Origin: Clostridia bacterium
GTDB taxonomy: Bacteria > Bacillota > Clostridia > Christensenellales > Aristaeellaceae
Direction of reading: 5' to 3'
Length of the DNA: 64,000 nucleotides
Assembly: GCA_017936375.1 (NCBI GenBank)
Contig: JAGBFR010000012.1
Coordinates: 1-64,000 of the forward strand
This document shows positions 8,257 through 17,392 of the stretch, piece by piece. The stretch's first letter is position 1. The number at the start of each line of letters is the position of its first letter. The notes under the pieces were generated by a model that ran no database searches, was not told the DNA's origin, and saw only the letters and a program-made list of their open reading frames with translations. The position numbers and the translations under genes were made by a program.

Positions 8257-9612
8257 TCACTCCGCCACAGCCGGCCCGGCGCTGATCTCAAGGCCGTGGA
8301 CCTTCGCGTCATCCTGACCAATGTAAACGGTCATCCATTCGCCATCGCCAAGATACGCGCGCACGATGCGGCAGGGACCCCAGTTCGTCCATGTATCCTG
8401 CCCCTGCGGGTACCACGTCATGGCGTTCAGACCGAGGCGCGCCTCGACGGTCTTCGCCGCCTCTACCGCCTGTGCGTCGGTGATTTCCATTTTCGAGAGA
8501 TCCCACGCTTCATCGTTGCCGATCTCACGGTTCTCGGTCACGAAGAGATTCACCATCTCGCCCGTCTCGCCGTCAAAGACCGCGTAGACAAAGACCTGAT
8601 TGCCGTTCTCATTCACGTATTCAAAGTGCGCGCCCTTGGCCGTGCGGGAAGGCATGGCATTGTCCTCCCAGATTTCCTCCACTTCGCCGGTTTCCGTGTA
8701 GCGCTGGGGCATGTACGTCCAGTCCGAAATGTAGCTGAGCTTCATGCTCTTGGGCAGGCCGAGGCGGGCAGAAAGCTGCGCGCGGGCCTCGCGCTCAATC
8801 CCCTCAAAGTCAATCTCAGCCGTCTCGTCGTGCACGCCGTTTGAGACGAGCACGGCGATCATCTCCTCATCGGTCATCCTGCGATAGGGGCGCAGGGTGA
8901 AGCTGTCCAGCCCGTTAAAGTAGCCCATATTCAGCGTCACCGTGACGACGCCCGTCTCCCCGTCCGGCTCGGGCTTCAGCAGGCCGCGGCGGATGAGATT
9001 GGCCATTTCGCTGTTCCTCTCGCGCTCCTCTTCGGTGTAGAATCGGGTGGACTCGATGCCGCCGCCTCGCATGCAGTTGCGGTAGGTCAGGCTTTCCGGG
9101 TCAAAGGTCTTCCCCATCTGCGCATAGGCGTCGATGACGCCGAGGAGCTCCTCGTCCCGAAGGCTCGTGCCCGGGAGGATGTGGAACACGCTCTCCCCGT
9201 CGTACTGCGCGGGATCGAGCGCATACACGCCGATAGTGACGTCCTCCGTCTTTCCCAGCAGGGGTTCGCCCTCGTATGCCGCCTCGCCCGCCGCATAAGC
9301 CGCCATGAGCTTCTTCGCGCGGATGATCTCGCCCGCCGTCAGACAGGGCATCTGCGTGACCTCATGAAAATAACCGTCCTCATCCGGCTCCTGCGCAAAG
9401 TGCGTCTCCAGCGCGTCCCACGACACCTTCCAGTCGCCGTAGCCCGCGTAGTAGCTGGCGTCCGGCAGGTAGGAGACCTCCGCCGCATCCTGCGGCGCGT
9501 TCAGGTCGACGGCGGGCGCATCCTCGATCACGCCCTCCGTCACAGCCAACGCGAGCGCCGGCAGCAGCAGCAGCGCCGCAAGCAGCGCCATCCAGTTCAT
9601 CTTGTTCTTCAT
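8257..9612 (-). CDS. Secreted protein of unknown function
   Basis: A 451-residue exported protein that I do not recognise. A clear type I signal peptide covers residues 1-23 (MALLAALLLLPALALA ending AVTEG). The rest is acidic and Tyr/Trp-rich, without visible enzyme motifs. The second half has two stretches of the style V-x-A-V-F-D-G-E-T-G-E-M and similar, recalling PepSY-like or YcdB-like extracytoplasmic domains; this is a weak impression. The ATG at 9612 has AAGGAAGG upstream; an in-frame ATG at 9678 would place the hydrophobic stretch inside the protein. It directly follows the sensor kinase gene (62 bp), so it may be an accessory or target of that system. Confidence 0.7.
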   Translation of the reverse strand: MKNKMNWMALLAALLLLPALALAVTEGVIEDAPAVDLNAPQDAAEVSYLPDASYYAGYGDWKVSWDALETHFAQEPDEDGYFHEVTQMPCLTAGEIIRAKKLMAAYAAGEAAYEGEPLLGKTEDVTIGVYALDPAQYDGESVFHILPGTSLRDEELLGVIDAYAQMGKTFDPESLTYRNCMRGGGIESTRFYTEEERERNSEMANLIRRGLLKPEPDGETGVVTVTLNMGYFNGLDSFTLRPYRRMTDEEMIAVLVSNGVHDETAEIDFEGIEREARAQLSARLGLPKSMKLSYISDWTYMPQRYTETGEVEEIWEDNAMPSRTAKGAHFEYVNENGNQVFVYAVFDGETGEMVNLFVTENREIGNDEAWDLSKMEITDAQAVEAAKTVEARLGLNAMTWYPQGQDTWTNWGPCRIVRAYLGDGEWMTVYIGQDDAKVHGLEISAGPAVAE

Positions 9613-9674
9613 CTGCAAAACCTTCCTTTCTCTTAAGGTAAGGTCATTGTATCGCGCAGCGCGTTGCAAAGTCT

Positions 9675-10997
9675 TCACGCGGTTGTATCAAAGTGGTAAA
9701 CAACGCTCGTCCCCTCTCCCGGCAGGCTGGTGATCGACAGATCGCCCCCGTGCAGCTGCGCAATGCGCCGGCAGAGCGTCAGCCCCAGCCCGGCGCCGCC
9801 CGCCGCGCGGCTGCGCGCCTTGTCCGCCTTGTAGAAGGGATCAAACGCCCGCGCGATCTGCTCGCGCGTCATGCCGCAGCCCCTGTCCGCGACGACAAAG
9901 CCGTCCCGCCTCATCGTCACCGTCACGGGATCAATCCCGCCCGCGCGGATGGCGTTGACCACCAGATTGCGCAGCAGCAGGATCGTCAGCTCCCGCTCGG
10001 CGGTAAAGACCTCATCCTCGCCCTCGAGCGCCACGCCGTCAAAGACGGAGACGGCCTCGCGCGCCATCTCCATCGAGGAAAAGGCCGTTTTCTCCATCTG
10101 CTCATGCTCAAGCCGCGTCAGCTGCAGCAGCCGCTCGTCCATGCCGGAGAGGCGCAGCGCCTCCTTAGCGATCATATCCAGCAGCTCGCCGCGCTTGTCC
10201 TCGGGCAGATTCGCCTGCTGCAGGAGGCGGCTCGCGCCGACAATCGCCGTCAGCGGCGTGCGCATCTCGTGGGCAAGCGCGTCGATGAGCTCCTGCCGCC
10301 GCGCCGCCTGCTCGCGCAGCTCGTTTTCTCTCGTCTGCACGGCCTGCGTCATCGCAGAAAAAGCCTGTGTCAGATCGCCGATTTCATCCCGTCCTGCTGT
10401 GGGCAGCGCAGTGTCGTATTTTCCCGAAGCAAGCCCCTTCGCCGCGGCGGCCAATTGGCGGACGGGCCGCGCCAGCGCGCCGGAGATCCACACGGCGAGC
10501 AGCGCCGCCAGCAGCACGCCCGCCAGACACAGCAGCGCCGCCCGTCGGATCAGCCCGTCGCGCAGGGCATAGACGGGCGATACATCCGACACGAGAAGGA
10601 GCGTCAGCGTATCGTTTATATCATGGGCGATCACGAGCCTGCGGGACGCGCCGTCCAGCAGCGTCGCGCGCCCCTCGCGGGCGAGCAGCGCCTCCAGATT
10701 GTCGACAGCGGGCAGCGTCCGCCCCGCCATTGGCACGCCGCTGCGCAGGAGGATGACCTCCAGCGTGTCCGAGCCGTAGCGGCCCTGCAGCCCCTGCGCC
10801 GCGGCATAGAGCGCCTCGCCGCTCAATGCCCCGATCTCCGCCGTCACCGCGCGGGCAATCGCCGCCTCCTCGGAGAGGGCGCGCTCCCTCTCGCGGGTGA
10901 GCATCAGGTCAAACCCGCTCCTGACGACAAGCCCCATCCCCAGCGGAAAGAGCAGCATCACCAGCAGCATCATGCCCGCCGCCATGCGTTTTCTCAT
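9675..10997 (-). CDS. Sensor histidine kinase
   Basis: A 440-residue membrane kinase. Order: TM1 (~8-26), an extracytoplasmic domain (~27-150), TM2 (~152-174), HAMP (~175-228), HisKA with ALAHEMRTPLTAIVGAS (phospho-acceptor His243), and HATPase_c with NLVVNAIRAG (N box), VADRGCGM (G1) and GGAGLGLTLC (G2). It autophosphorylates and passes phosphate to the response regulator encoded just upstream. GGAGGAT precedes the ATG at 10997, 22 bases after the regulator's stop. The signal is unknown; the linked secreted protein at 8257 may help sense it. Confidence 0.93.
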   Translation of the reverse strand: MRKRMAAGMMLLVMLLFPLGMGLVVRSGFDLMLTRERERALSEEAAIARAVTAEIGALSGEALYAAAQGLQGRYGSDTLEVILLRSGVPMAGRTLPAVDNLEALLAREGRATLLDGASRRLVIAHDINDTLTLLLVSDVSPVYALRDGLIRRAALLCLAGVLLAALLAVWISGALARPVRQLAAAAKGLASGKYDTALPTAGRDEIGDLTQAFSAMTQAVQTRENELREQAARRQELIDALAHEMRTPLTAIVGASRLLQQANLPEDKRGELLDMIAKEALRLSGMDERLLQLTRLEHEQMEKTAFSSMEMAREAVSVFDGVALEGEDEVFTAERELTILLLRNLVVNAIRAGGIDPVTVTMRRDGFVVADRGCGMTREQIARAFDPFYKADKARSRAAGGAGLGLTLCRRIAQLHGGDLSITSLPGEGTSVVYHFDTTA

Positions 10998-11019
10998 CGC
11001 AATATCCTCCGTGCCGCCG

Positions 11020-11679
11020 TTATGCCCCCGGCGCGCTGAATCTGTAGCCGAATTTATAGACGGTATCGATGTACGCCTGCCCGATCTTGCTGCGCAGGCG
11101 CTGGATGTGCACATCCACCGTACGCGTCTCGCCTGCGTAGTCATAGCCCCACACGCCGACAAGCAGCTCCTCCCGGCTCATGGCGACATTGCGCCGCCTA
11201 GCGAGCATGGCCAGCAGGTCGTATTCCATCGCAGTCAGCGCGACCTCCTCCCCGCGAAGGAGCACGCGCCGCGCGTCAAAGTCGATCTCGAGTTCCCCGC
11301 AGAGAAGGCGCGCATCCTCCCCGCGCGTGCGGCGCAGGATGTTTTCCACCCGGGCCAGCAGCTCCGCCGGCTCAAAGGGCTTGAGGATGTAATCCTGCGC
11401 GCCCATCTGCAGCCCGCGCACGCGGTCGGCGACGGCCGTCCTCGCCGTGACGAAGAGCACGGGGATCTGCGCATCCAGAAATGCCCGGGCGAGGGAAAAG
11501 CCGTCCTCCCCCGGGAGCATGATATCCAGCACGGCCAGCTGCGGGCGGCCTCCGGCAAGCAGCGCGCGGGCGGCCTGCGCGTCCTCCGCCTCAAGGACGC
11601 TGTGCCCGACCAGTTCAAGGTGTATCCTGATGATCTGCCTGACCGGCGCGTCGTCCTCGACAATCCATATCTTCGCCAT
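11020..11679 (-). CDS. OmpR-family response regulator
   Basis: A 219-residue two-domain regulator. The receiver domain has acidic residues Glu8-Asp9-Asp10, phospho-acceptor Asp52 (AVLDIMLPGEDG), Thr78 and Lys100 (ILKPFEP). The C-terminal winged helix (~125-217) ends with HIQRLRSKIG and DTVYKFGYRF, typical of OmpR/PhoB. It is first in an operon with the kinase and the secreted protein. No operator could be assigned in the ~120 bp before it. Confidence 0.95.
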   Translation of the reverse strand: MAKIWIVEDDAPVRQIIRIHLELVGHSVLEAEDAQAARALLAGGRPQLAVLDIMLPGEDGFSLARAFLDAQIPVLFVTARTAVADRVRGLQMGAQDYILKPFEPAELLARVENILRRTRGEDARLLCGELEIDFDARRVLLRGEEVALTAMEYDLLAMLARRRNVAMSREELLVGVWGYDYAGETRTVDVHIQRLRSKIGQAYIDTVYKFGYRFSAPGA

Positions 11680-11805
11680 GTTCCCTCATCCTCCATGGTA
11701 TCATTATAGCACGGCCAAGGCGCGCCGCCTGTAACAATGTTGTAAATCATCCTCTGCGTATCACGACGTACCGCGCGCCCCTTTGTTTCATTCTGCCGCA
11801 CAAAA

Positions 11806-11834
11806 AACACGCCGGACGACCCGCCCAGCGTGTT
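11806..11834 (-). terminator. Terminator of the GH4-GH3 operon
   Basis: Arms AACACGC and GCGTGTT flank a GC-rich loop, followed on the minus strand by T6. It lies about 20 bases past the GH3 stop codon. Confidence 0.65.
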
Positions 11835-11854
11835 CTTTATATTCAGTTGGCTGC

Positions 11855-13996
11855 TTACAGCGCGAACTTCACCGTCAGCAGATCCGCGTCCTTCGAGCTG
11901 TGGCCGACCATCAGCATAAATTCGCCCGGCTCGACCACGCGCTCCTCGCGGCGGTTGACGAGGGCGAAGTCCATGCGCTCGAGCTTAATCTCAACCGTCT
12001 TCGTCTCGCCCGGGGCGAGCTCGACCTGCTTATAGGCGATCAGGTTCTTCACCGGGGTCATGACGGAGGAGACCAGATCGCGGAAATAGACCTGCACCGT
12101 CTCAAGGCCCGCGCGCGCGCCGGTATTGCTCACCTGCACGCTCGCCTTCATCGTCTGCGGGTCAAAGGTCATATTCTCATACGCAAAATCCGTGTAGGAC
12201 AGGCCCTCGCCGAAGACATACAGCGGCGTCTCCGGCAGGTCGCAGTACTTCTGCTTGTCCACCAGCTTGTGCCAGCCCGGCAGCTGGTTGTAATACACCG
12301 GCACCTGACCGGAATGCCTCGGGAAGGAGATCGGCAGCCTGCCGGAGGGATTGATCTCGCCAAAGAGCGCCTGCGCGACGGCCTTGCCGCCGGTCGCGCC
12401 GCCGTTGAAGGCGACGACCACCGCGTCCGCCTGCTCCGCCGCATCGCCCATGGCCAGCGGCTTGGAGGCGCAGAGCACCGTGACCAGCGGGATATTGAGC
12501 GCGCGCAGCTGACGGAAGAGCTCCGTCTGCCTGCCGGAGAGGGAGAGATCCGCGCGGTCCTTGCCCTCGCCGACCTGGGAGACCACATCGCCCACGACAT
12601 AGACGATCACGTCCGCGCCCTTCGCGGCCTCGACGGCGGACGGCAGATCGTCCTCGTCCGAGGCGATCGGGCCGCAGCCGCGGGCATAGACGCACGAGGC
12701 GCCCTTTGCCTTCGCCAGCTCCTCGACGCCCTCGCGGATCGTCGTGTACGGCCTCACCGGCACATGATCCGGGTCCGGCAGCGGATGGGTGAAGTATGTC
12801 CAGTCGCCGTACTGCGCACGGACGTCGTCCGCATTCGCGCCGATGACGGCGATCTTTTTGCAGGAGGGCGCGATGGGCAGCACGCCGTCGTTCCTAAGGA
12901 GGGTGATGCTCCTCTGCGCCGTGCGCAGCGCCGCGTCCATATGCTCTGCGCAGCCGAAGCAGCCCGGTCGGCCCTTCTTCTCCGGATGCTCGAACAGGCC
13001 CATCTTCGCCTTGATCGTCAGGATATGCAGCACAGCCTCGTCGATGACGGCCTCGTCGAGCCTTCCTTCGCGGACGAGCTTCACCGCGCTGTCATAGAAC
13101 GCCACGCTGGTCATGATCATATCGTTGCCGGCCTCTGCGGCAAGGCGGGCCGCCTCATCCGTATCCTCGGCGACGAACTGCTGCTTCACAAGGCTGGACA
13201 TGTTGTCCCAGTCGGTCACAACGAAGCCCTCAAAGCCCATTTCGTCCCGCAGGATATCCTTGAGGGAATGGCGGTCGATGGTCAGCGGCGTGCCGTCGAT
13301 GGAGCCGTAGGCGGTCATGAAGGAGGCGCAGCCCGCGTCCACCGCCTTCTTGAACGGGGGCAGGAAGACCTCGCGCGCCTTGCGGTAGGTGATTTCAGAA
13401 TCGCAGGCGTCCCTCGCGCCGACGGCCTCGCCGTAGGCGTAATAATGCTTTGCACAGGCGAGGATGCTCTCCTCGTCGTCGAGGCTGTCGCCCTGATAGC
13501 CCTCGATGATCGCCGCGGCGAGCTCGCCCGTCAGGTACGGGTCCTCGCCGAAGGTCTCATTCACGCGGCCCCAGCGCGTATCGCGCGAGAGGCACAGCAG
13601 CGGGGAGAATGTCCAGTGCAGGCCGTCGGTGGCGACCTCGCGCGCCGTCACGCGGCCCATCTCGCGGGCAATCTCCCTGTCCCACGTGCAGGCGCAGGCC
13701 AGCTGCGTGGGGAATACTGTGGCGTGATCATTGAGCGCATGGCCGCGGACGGCGTCGATGCCAAAGATGACCGGGATGCCAAGGCGGGTGGAGCAGGCGG
13801 CCTGCTGCACCTCTCGCGCGTCGTCGCCCAGCACATGCAGGAAGGAGCCCGCGCCCAGCTTCGCCCAGCGCAGCGCCTCCTCGCGGCCAACCATCGCATA
13901 GGGCACCTGCACCATCTGCGCGACCTTCTCCTCAAGCGTCATCTGCGCGAGAATCTCCTTTGCGCGGGCGATATACGCGGCATTCTTCGATTCCAT
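11855..13996 (-). CDS. Beta-glycosidase, GH3
   Basis: A 713-residue exo-acting beta-glucosidase/xylosidase-type enzyme. The N-terminal TIM barrel shows RWGRVNETFGEDPYL, CAKHYYAYG (KH motif) and FVVTDWDNM with Asp262 as the nucleophile. The alpha/beta sandwich follows, and a fibronectin III-like domain closes the protein (residues ~600-713). No signal peptide, so intracellular. The GH4 gene lies 39 bp upstream in the same operon. Substrate could be beta-glucosides, beta-xylosides or arabinosides; GH3 sequences do not settle this by eye. Confidence 0.88.
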   Translation of the reverse strand: MESKNAAYIARAKEILAQMTLEEKVAQMVQVPYAMVGREEALRWAKLGAGSFLHVLGDDAREVQQAACSTRLGIPVIFGIDAVRGHALNDHATVFPTQLACACTWDREIAREMGRVTAREVATDGLHWTFSPLLCLSRDTRWGRVNETFGEDPYLTGELAAAIIEGYQGDSLDDEESILACAKHYYAYGEAVGARDACDSEITYRKAREVFLPPFKKAVDAGCASFMTAYGSIDGTPLTIDRHSLKDILRDEMGFEGFVVTDWDNMSSLVKQQFVAEDTDEAARLAAEAGNDMIMTSVAFYDSAVKLVREGRLDEAVIDEAVLHILTIKAKMGLFEHPEKKGRPGCFGCAEHMDAALRTAQRSITLLRNDGVLPIAPSCKKIAVIGANADDVRAQYGDWTYFTHPLPDPDHVPVRPYTTIREGVEELAKAKGASCVYARGCGPIASDEDDLPSAVEAAKGADVIVYVVGDVVSQVGEGKDRADLSLSGRQTELFRQLRALNIPLVTVLCASKPLAMGDAAEQADAVVVAFNGGATGGKAVAQALFGEINPSGRLPISFPRHSGQVPVYYNQLPGWHKLVDKQKYCDLPETPLYVFGEGLSYTDFAYENMTFDPQTMKASVQVSNTGARAGLETVQVYFRDLVSSVMTPVKNLIAYKQVELAPGETKTVEIKLERMDFALVNRREERVVEPGEFMLMVGHSSKDADLLTVKFAL

Positions 13997-14035
13997 ACGG
14001 ATCCCATTCCTTTCGTCGTTTTGGATAGGAGGCTA

Positions 14036-15355
14036 TCAATTGAACTTCGGCAGGTAATCGCCGTGCGCGGCGATCAGCTCGTCGACCATCTTCCTGATGT
14101 CGTCGATGCTCAATTCGGCCGCGGTGTGCGGGTCGAGCATCGCCGCCTGATAGACATGGTCGAGCTTTCTCGTCCTCGCCGCCTCGATGGTCAGCAGCTG
14201 GACGTTGATGTTGGTCATGTTCATCGCCGCGCACTGCACCGGCAGCGCGCCGACGCGGCAGGGATGCACGCCGTAGCCATTGACCAGACAGGGCACCTCC
14301 ACGCAGGCCTCCTGCGGCAGGTTGGCGATCAGATGGCCGGTATTGAGGACATTGCCGCCGATCTGATACGGCTTCCCGGTGACGATGGCCTCCATGATGT
14401 GGGAGGCATATTCATTGGAGCGCGTGTGCTCCTTGACGCCCTGCTCCATCATCTCGGCGTATTCCTTCTTCCAGCCCTCGATCTGATTGACGCAGCGGCG
14501 GGGATACTCGTCCAGCGGGATGTTATAGCGGTCGATCAATTCCGGATAGCGGCTCTTGATGTAGAAAGGATTGTACTCGGCGTTGTGCTCGCTCGACTCC
14601 GTGCAGTAGTAGCCGAAGTGGCGGATATACTCAAGGCGCACCTTATCCTTAAAGTCCGGGTCGGCGATCTTCTCCCCGATGCGGGCCTTGATCTCGGGGT
14701 AGAGGTCGTTGCCCTCCTTATCGCGGATGTCCAGCAGCCACGCCATGTGGTTGATGCCGGCGATGAGCTCCTTCCTGCCCTCGAGCTTGTCCTCCATGCC
14801 CAGTTCACCAAGCAGCGTCTGCGAGCAGACCTGCACGCTGTGGCAAAGGCCCACGGTCTTCACCGGGGTATAGCGCAGCATGTAGCCGGTGAGCATGGCC
14901 ATGGGGTTGGTGTAGTTGAGCAGCAGCGCGTCGGGGCAGACCTCGGCCATGTCCCGCGCAAAGTCCTCCATCACCGGGATCGTGCGCAGCGCGCGCATCA
15001 CACCGCCGATGCCCAGCGTATCGCCGATCGTCTGGCGGAGGCCGTACTTCTTCGGCACCTCAAAGTCGATGATCGTACAGGGATCATAGAGGCCGACCTG
15101 AATCGCATTGATGACAAAATCCGCGCCGCGCAGGGCATCCTTCCTCTGCTCCGTGCCGAGGTAGCATTCGATGCGGCCGCAGCCGCCCTTCGCCGCGCGC
15201 ATGGCCTCAAGGATCGTCTGGCTCTCCTTCAGCCGGTCGGCGTTAATATCATACAGGGCAAATGTGCTGTCCTTCAGCGCCTCGGTACACATGCAGTCGC
15301 CGATAACATTGCGGGCAAAGACCGTGCTGCCCGCGCCCATAAACGTGATCTTCAT
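14036..15355 (-). CDS. NAD-dependent alpha-glycosidase, GH4
   Basis: A 439-residue enzyme using the GH4 redox mechanism (NAD+ and Mn2+). The N-terminal Rossmann motif is FMGAGSTVF; LLLNYTNPM and GLCHSVQ follow, with Cys171 and His172 as metal ligands, and AGINHMAW with His203. CHSVQ is the version found in MelA alpha-galactosidases and LplD alpha-galacturonidases, unlike 6-phospho-specific members. The neighbouring pectin enzymes make alpha-galacturonidase attractive, but alpha-galactosidase is equally possible. AAGGAGG lies 8 bases before the ATG at 15355; an in-frame ATG at 15409 lacks a site. Confidence 0.88.
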   Translation of the reverse strand: MKITFMGAGSTVFARNVIGDCMCTEALKDSTFALYDINADRLKESQTILEAMRAAKGGCGRIECYLGTEQRKDALRGADFVINAIQVGLYDPCTIIDFEVPKKYGLRQTIGDTLGIGGVMRALRTIPVMEDFARDMAEVCPDALLLNYTNPMAMLTGYMLRYTPVKTVGLCHSVQVCSQTLLGELGMEDKLEGRKELIAGINHMAWLLDIRDKEGNDLYPEIKARIGEKIADPDFKDKVRLEYIRHFGYYCTESSEHNAEYNPFYIKSRYPELIDRYNIPLDEYPRRCVNQIEGWKKEYAEMMEQGVKEHTRSNEYASHIMEAIVTGKPYQIGGNVLNTGHLIANLPQEACVEVPCLVNGYGVHPCRVGALPVQCAAMNMTNINVQLLTIEAARTRKLDHVYQAAMLDPHTAAELSIDDIRKMVDELIAAHGDYLPKFN

Positions 15356-15491
15356 GCCGGAATCCTCCTTGTAAACGATGAATAGACGGTGATTCATGAT
15401 TATCCTCATTTTACCAGATTCATCAGAAAAAGAGAATGCCCCCGGCAGACAAAACGGGCGGGAATTCTTCCGCGTTTATTCTCCCTCCTCA

Positions 15492-15520
15492 TTGCGCCCT
15501 GCCGTATTTCATTGTAGAAT
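15492..15520 (+). promoter_or_regulatory. Promoter of the heparinase-like gene
   Basis: TTGCGC (15492-15497) and TAGAAT (15515-15520) with 17-base spacing, 40 bases before the start codon, in the 204-bp divergent gap facing GH4. Confidence 0.55.
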
Positions 15521-15559
15521 GTAAGCATCCGATTAACAGCCGCAGCGAGGTGACATGAT

Positions 15560-17392
15560 ATGTTTACCGAATACCTTCGCACGCATGACCTGAGCGCGCT
15601 GCTGGGCGCGCCGGGCAGCTATCGTCCCTTCCCGAAGGCGGAGGACAGAGCCGCATGGGAGGGGCTCGCCCCCGATGTGCGGCAGGCCATCCTCGCATGG
15701 GGCGGGGAGGCGAAGCAGGGCTATCCGCCGGTGACGGCGACGCAGTTCCTCGCCTTCGTCCGCACGGGAGACAGGCAGATCTTTGAGCGCCCCTACTTCG
15801 GGCGCAGGAAGCTGCTCATCGGCGCGGCGCTGGCGGAATGCGTGCTCGGCGACGGAACGCACATGGACGCGGTGATCGACGGCCTGTGGACGATCTGCGA
15901 GGAGAGCACATGGGTCATCAGCGCGCACAACGACGCGCGCCACCCGATGAGCCCCGCGCCCGGCGACCGCGTGCTGCCCGATGTGGAGGACCCGTACATC
16001 GACCTCTTCGCCGCGCAGACCTCCGCGACCCTCGCCTTCGTCCTCTACTTCCTTGAGGACAGGCTCAACGCCGTCTCCACCCGCATCGCCCGCCGCGTGC
16101 GCCATGAGATCGAGCGGCGCATCCTCCGCCCCTTCCGCATCCATGACGATTTCTGGTGGATGGGCATGATCCGCAAGGACATGAACAACTGGACGCCGTG
16201 GATCCTCTCCAACCTGCTGTATACCATCCTGCTGCTCGAGCGCGACGGCGTGCTTCGGTGCGAGATGACGGCGCGTGCCATGCGCATGCTGGACAGCTAC
16301 CTCGCCGTCATGCCCGAGGACGGCGGCTGCGACGAGGGCGCGGGCTATTTCAACATGGCGGGCGCGTCGCTGCTGGACTGCCTGGAGGCGATTTACGAGG
16401 CGACGGACGGGCGCGTGAGCTTCTACCACGAGCCGCACATCCGCGCGATCTTCTCCTTCCCGCTCAAGGCGCACATCGACGGCGCATACTACCTGAACTT
16501 CGCCGACTGCGACGCCCGACCCACACTCGACGGCGAACCGCTCGTGCGCTGCGGCCTGCGCACAGGCATTGAGCCGCTCTGCGCGCTGGGCGCGGCCATC
16601 CGCCGCCGCAGAGGGCGCCTCCCGCAGATTGCGGATACCCCGCAGATGAACCGCGTGCTCTATACGCTCTTTGACCCCATTCCCGACCTGCCGCAGCCCG
16701 AGGCGCCCGCCTTCATGCAGATGCCCGATCTGCAGGTCTTCGCATGGAGACGCGGCGGGCTCTACGCCGCCATCAAGGGCGGCAGCAACAACGAGAGCCA
16801 CAACCACAACGACGTCGGCGCCTTCATCCTCTATGCGGGCGGCGAGCCGCAGGTGGTGGACATGGGCAACATGGTCTACACCGCCAAGACCTTCGGCCCG
16901 GAGCGCTACACGCTCCTCAATACCCGCTCGATGAACCACAACGTCCCGCTGATCGGCGGCGTCGAGCAGTGCGAGGGCGCAGAGCATATTGCCAAGGACG
17001 TATCTGCCGACGAATGCGGCGCACGCATGGATATCGCCGCCGCGTATCCCGGCGAGGCGGGCGTCACGAGCGCCGTGCGCAGCCTGCAGATCACCGAAAA
17101 CGGCGCATCGCTCAAGGACAGCATCTCGCTTGCGCAGGCGAGGGATGTGCAGTGGGTCTTCATCCTGCGCGATAAGCCGGCGCTTGCCCCGGGCAAGGTC
17201 CGCTTCGGCCGGATGGCGATGCGCCATGACCCACAGCTTGTGCAGGCGGTCCGCGAGATGCCCGTGACCGACGCGAGAATGATGAAGAGCTACCCCGGCA
17301 GCCTCTGGCGGCTCACGCTGAGCGCCCCGGCGGCCTGCGCCCACAGCGCAGAATTCAGCTTTACCCTGACGGACAAGGAGGCCAGCATATGA
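15560..17392 (+). CDS. Heparinase II/III-like polysaccharide lyase
   Basis: A 610-residue protein with an alpha/alpha toroid N-terminal half and a beta-sheet C-terminal half of the heparinase II/III family. Recognisable parts are FWWMGMIRKDMNNWTPW and DEGAGYFNMAG in the toroid, and GGSNNESHNHNDVGAFIL (around 412-429) plus VVDMGNM in the C-terminal domain. Members are uronate-cleaving lyases (PL12, PL15, PL17, PL21 types). There is no signal peptide, so it likely acts on imported uronic acid oligosaccharides. The next gene overlaps its stop by 4 bases (ATGA), indicating translational coupling. The exact polymer cannot be assigned. Confidence 0.78.
   Translation: MFTEYLRTHDLSALLGAPGSYRPFPKAEDRAAWEGLAPDVRQAILAWGGEAKQGYPPVTATQFLAFVRTGDRQIFERPYFGRRKLLIGAALAECVLGDGTHMDAVIDGLWTICEESTWVISAHNDARHPMSPAPGDRVLPDVEDPYIDLFAAQTSATLAFVLYFLEDRLNAVSTRIARRVRHEIERRILRPFRIHDDFWWMGMIRKDMNNWTPWILSNLLYTILLLERDGVLRCEMTARAMRMLDSYLAVMPEDGGCDEGAGYFNMAGASLLDCLEAIYEATDGRVSFYHEPHIRAIFSFPLKAHIDGAYYLNFADCDARPTLDGEPLVRCGLRTGIEPLCALGAAIRRRRGRLPQIADTPQMNRVLYTLFDPIPDLPQPEAPAFMQMPDLQVFAWRRGGLYAAIKGGSNNESHNHNDVGAFILYAGGEPQVVDMGNMVYTAKTFGPERYTLLNTRSMNHNVPLIGGVEQCEGAEHIAKDVSADECGARMDIAAAYPGEAGVTSAVRSLQITENGASLKDSISLAQARDVQWVFILRDKPALAPGKVRFGRMAMRHDPQLVQAVREMPVTDARMMKSYPGSLWRLTLSAPAACAHSAEFSFTLTDKEASI

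Noticed and set aside
14036-15355. GH4 as a phospho-glycosidase
   Set aside because: There is no PTS nearby and the CHSVQ motif matches the non-phospho alpha-galactosidase/galacturonidase group.
11783-15385. A 1200-codon open frame on the plus strand, antisense to GH3 and GH4, and similar long antisense frames at many genes
   Set aside because: High GC third positions in the true genes keep the opposite strand free of stops. The antisense products are low-complexity and Arg/His/Ala-rich, with no ribosome binding site or family motif.
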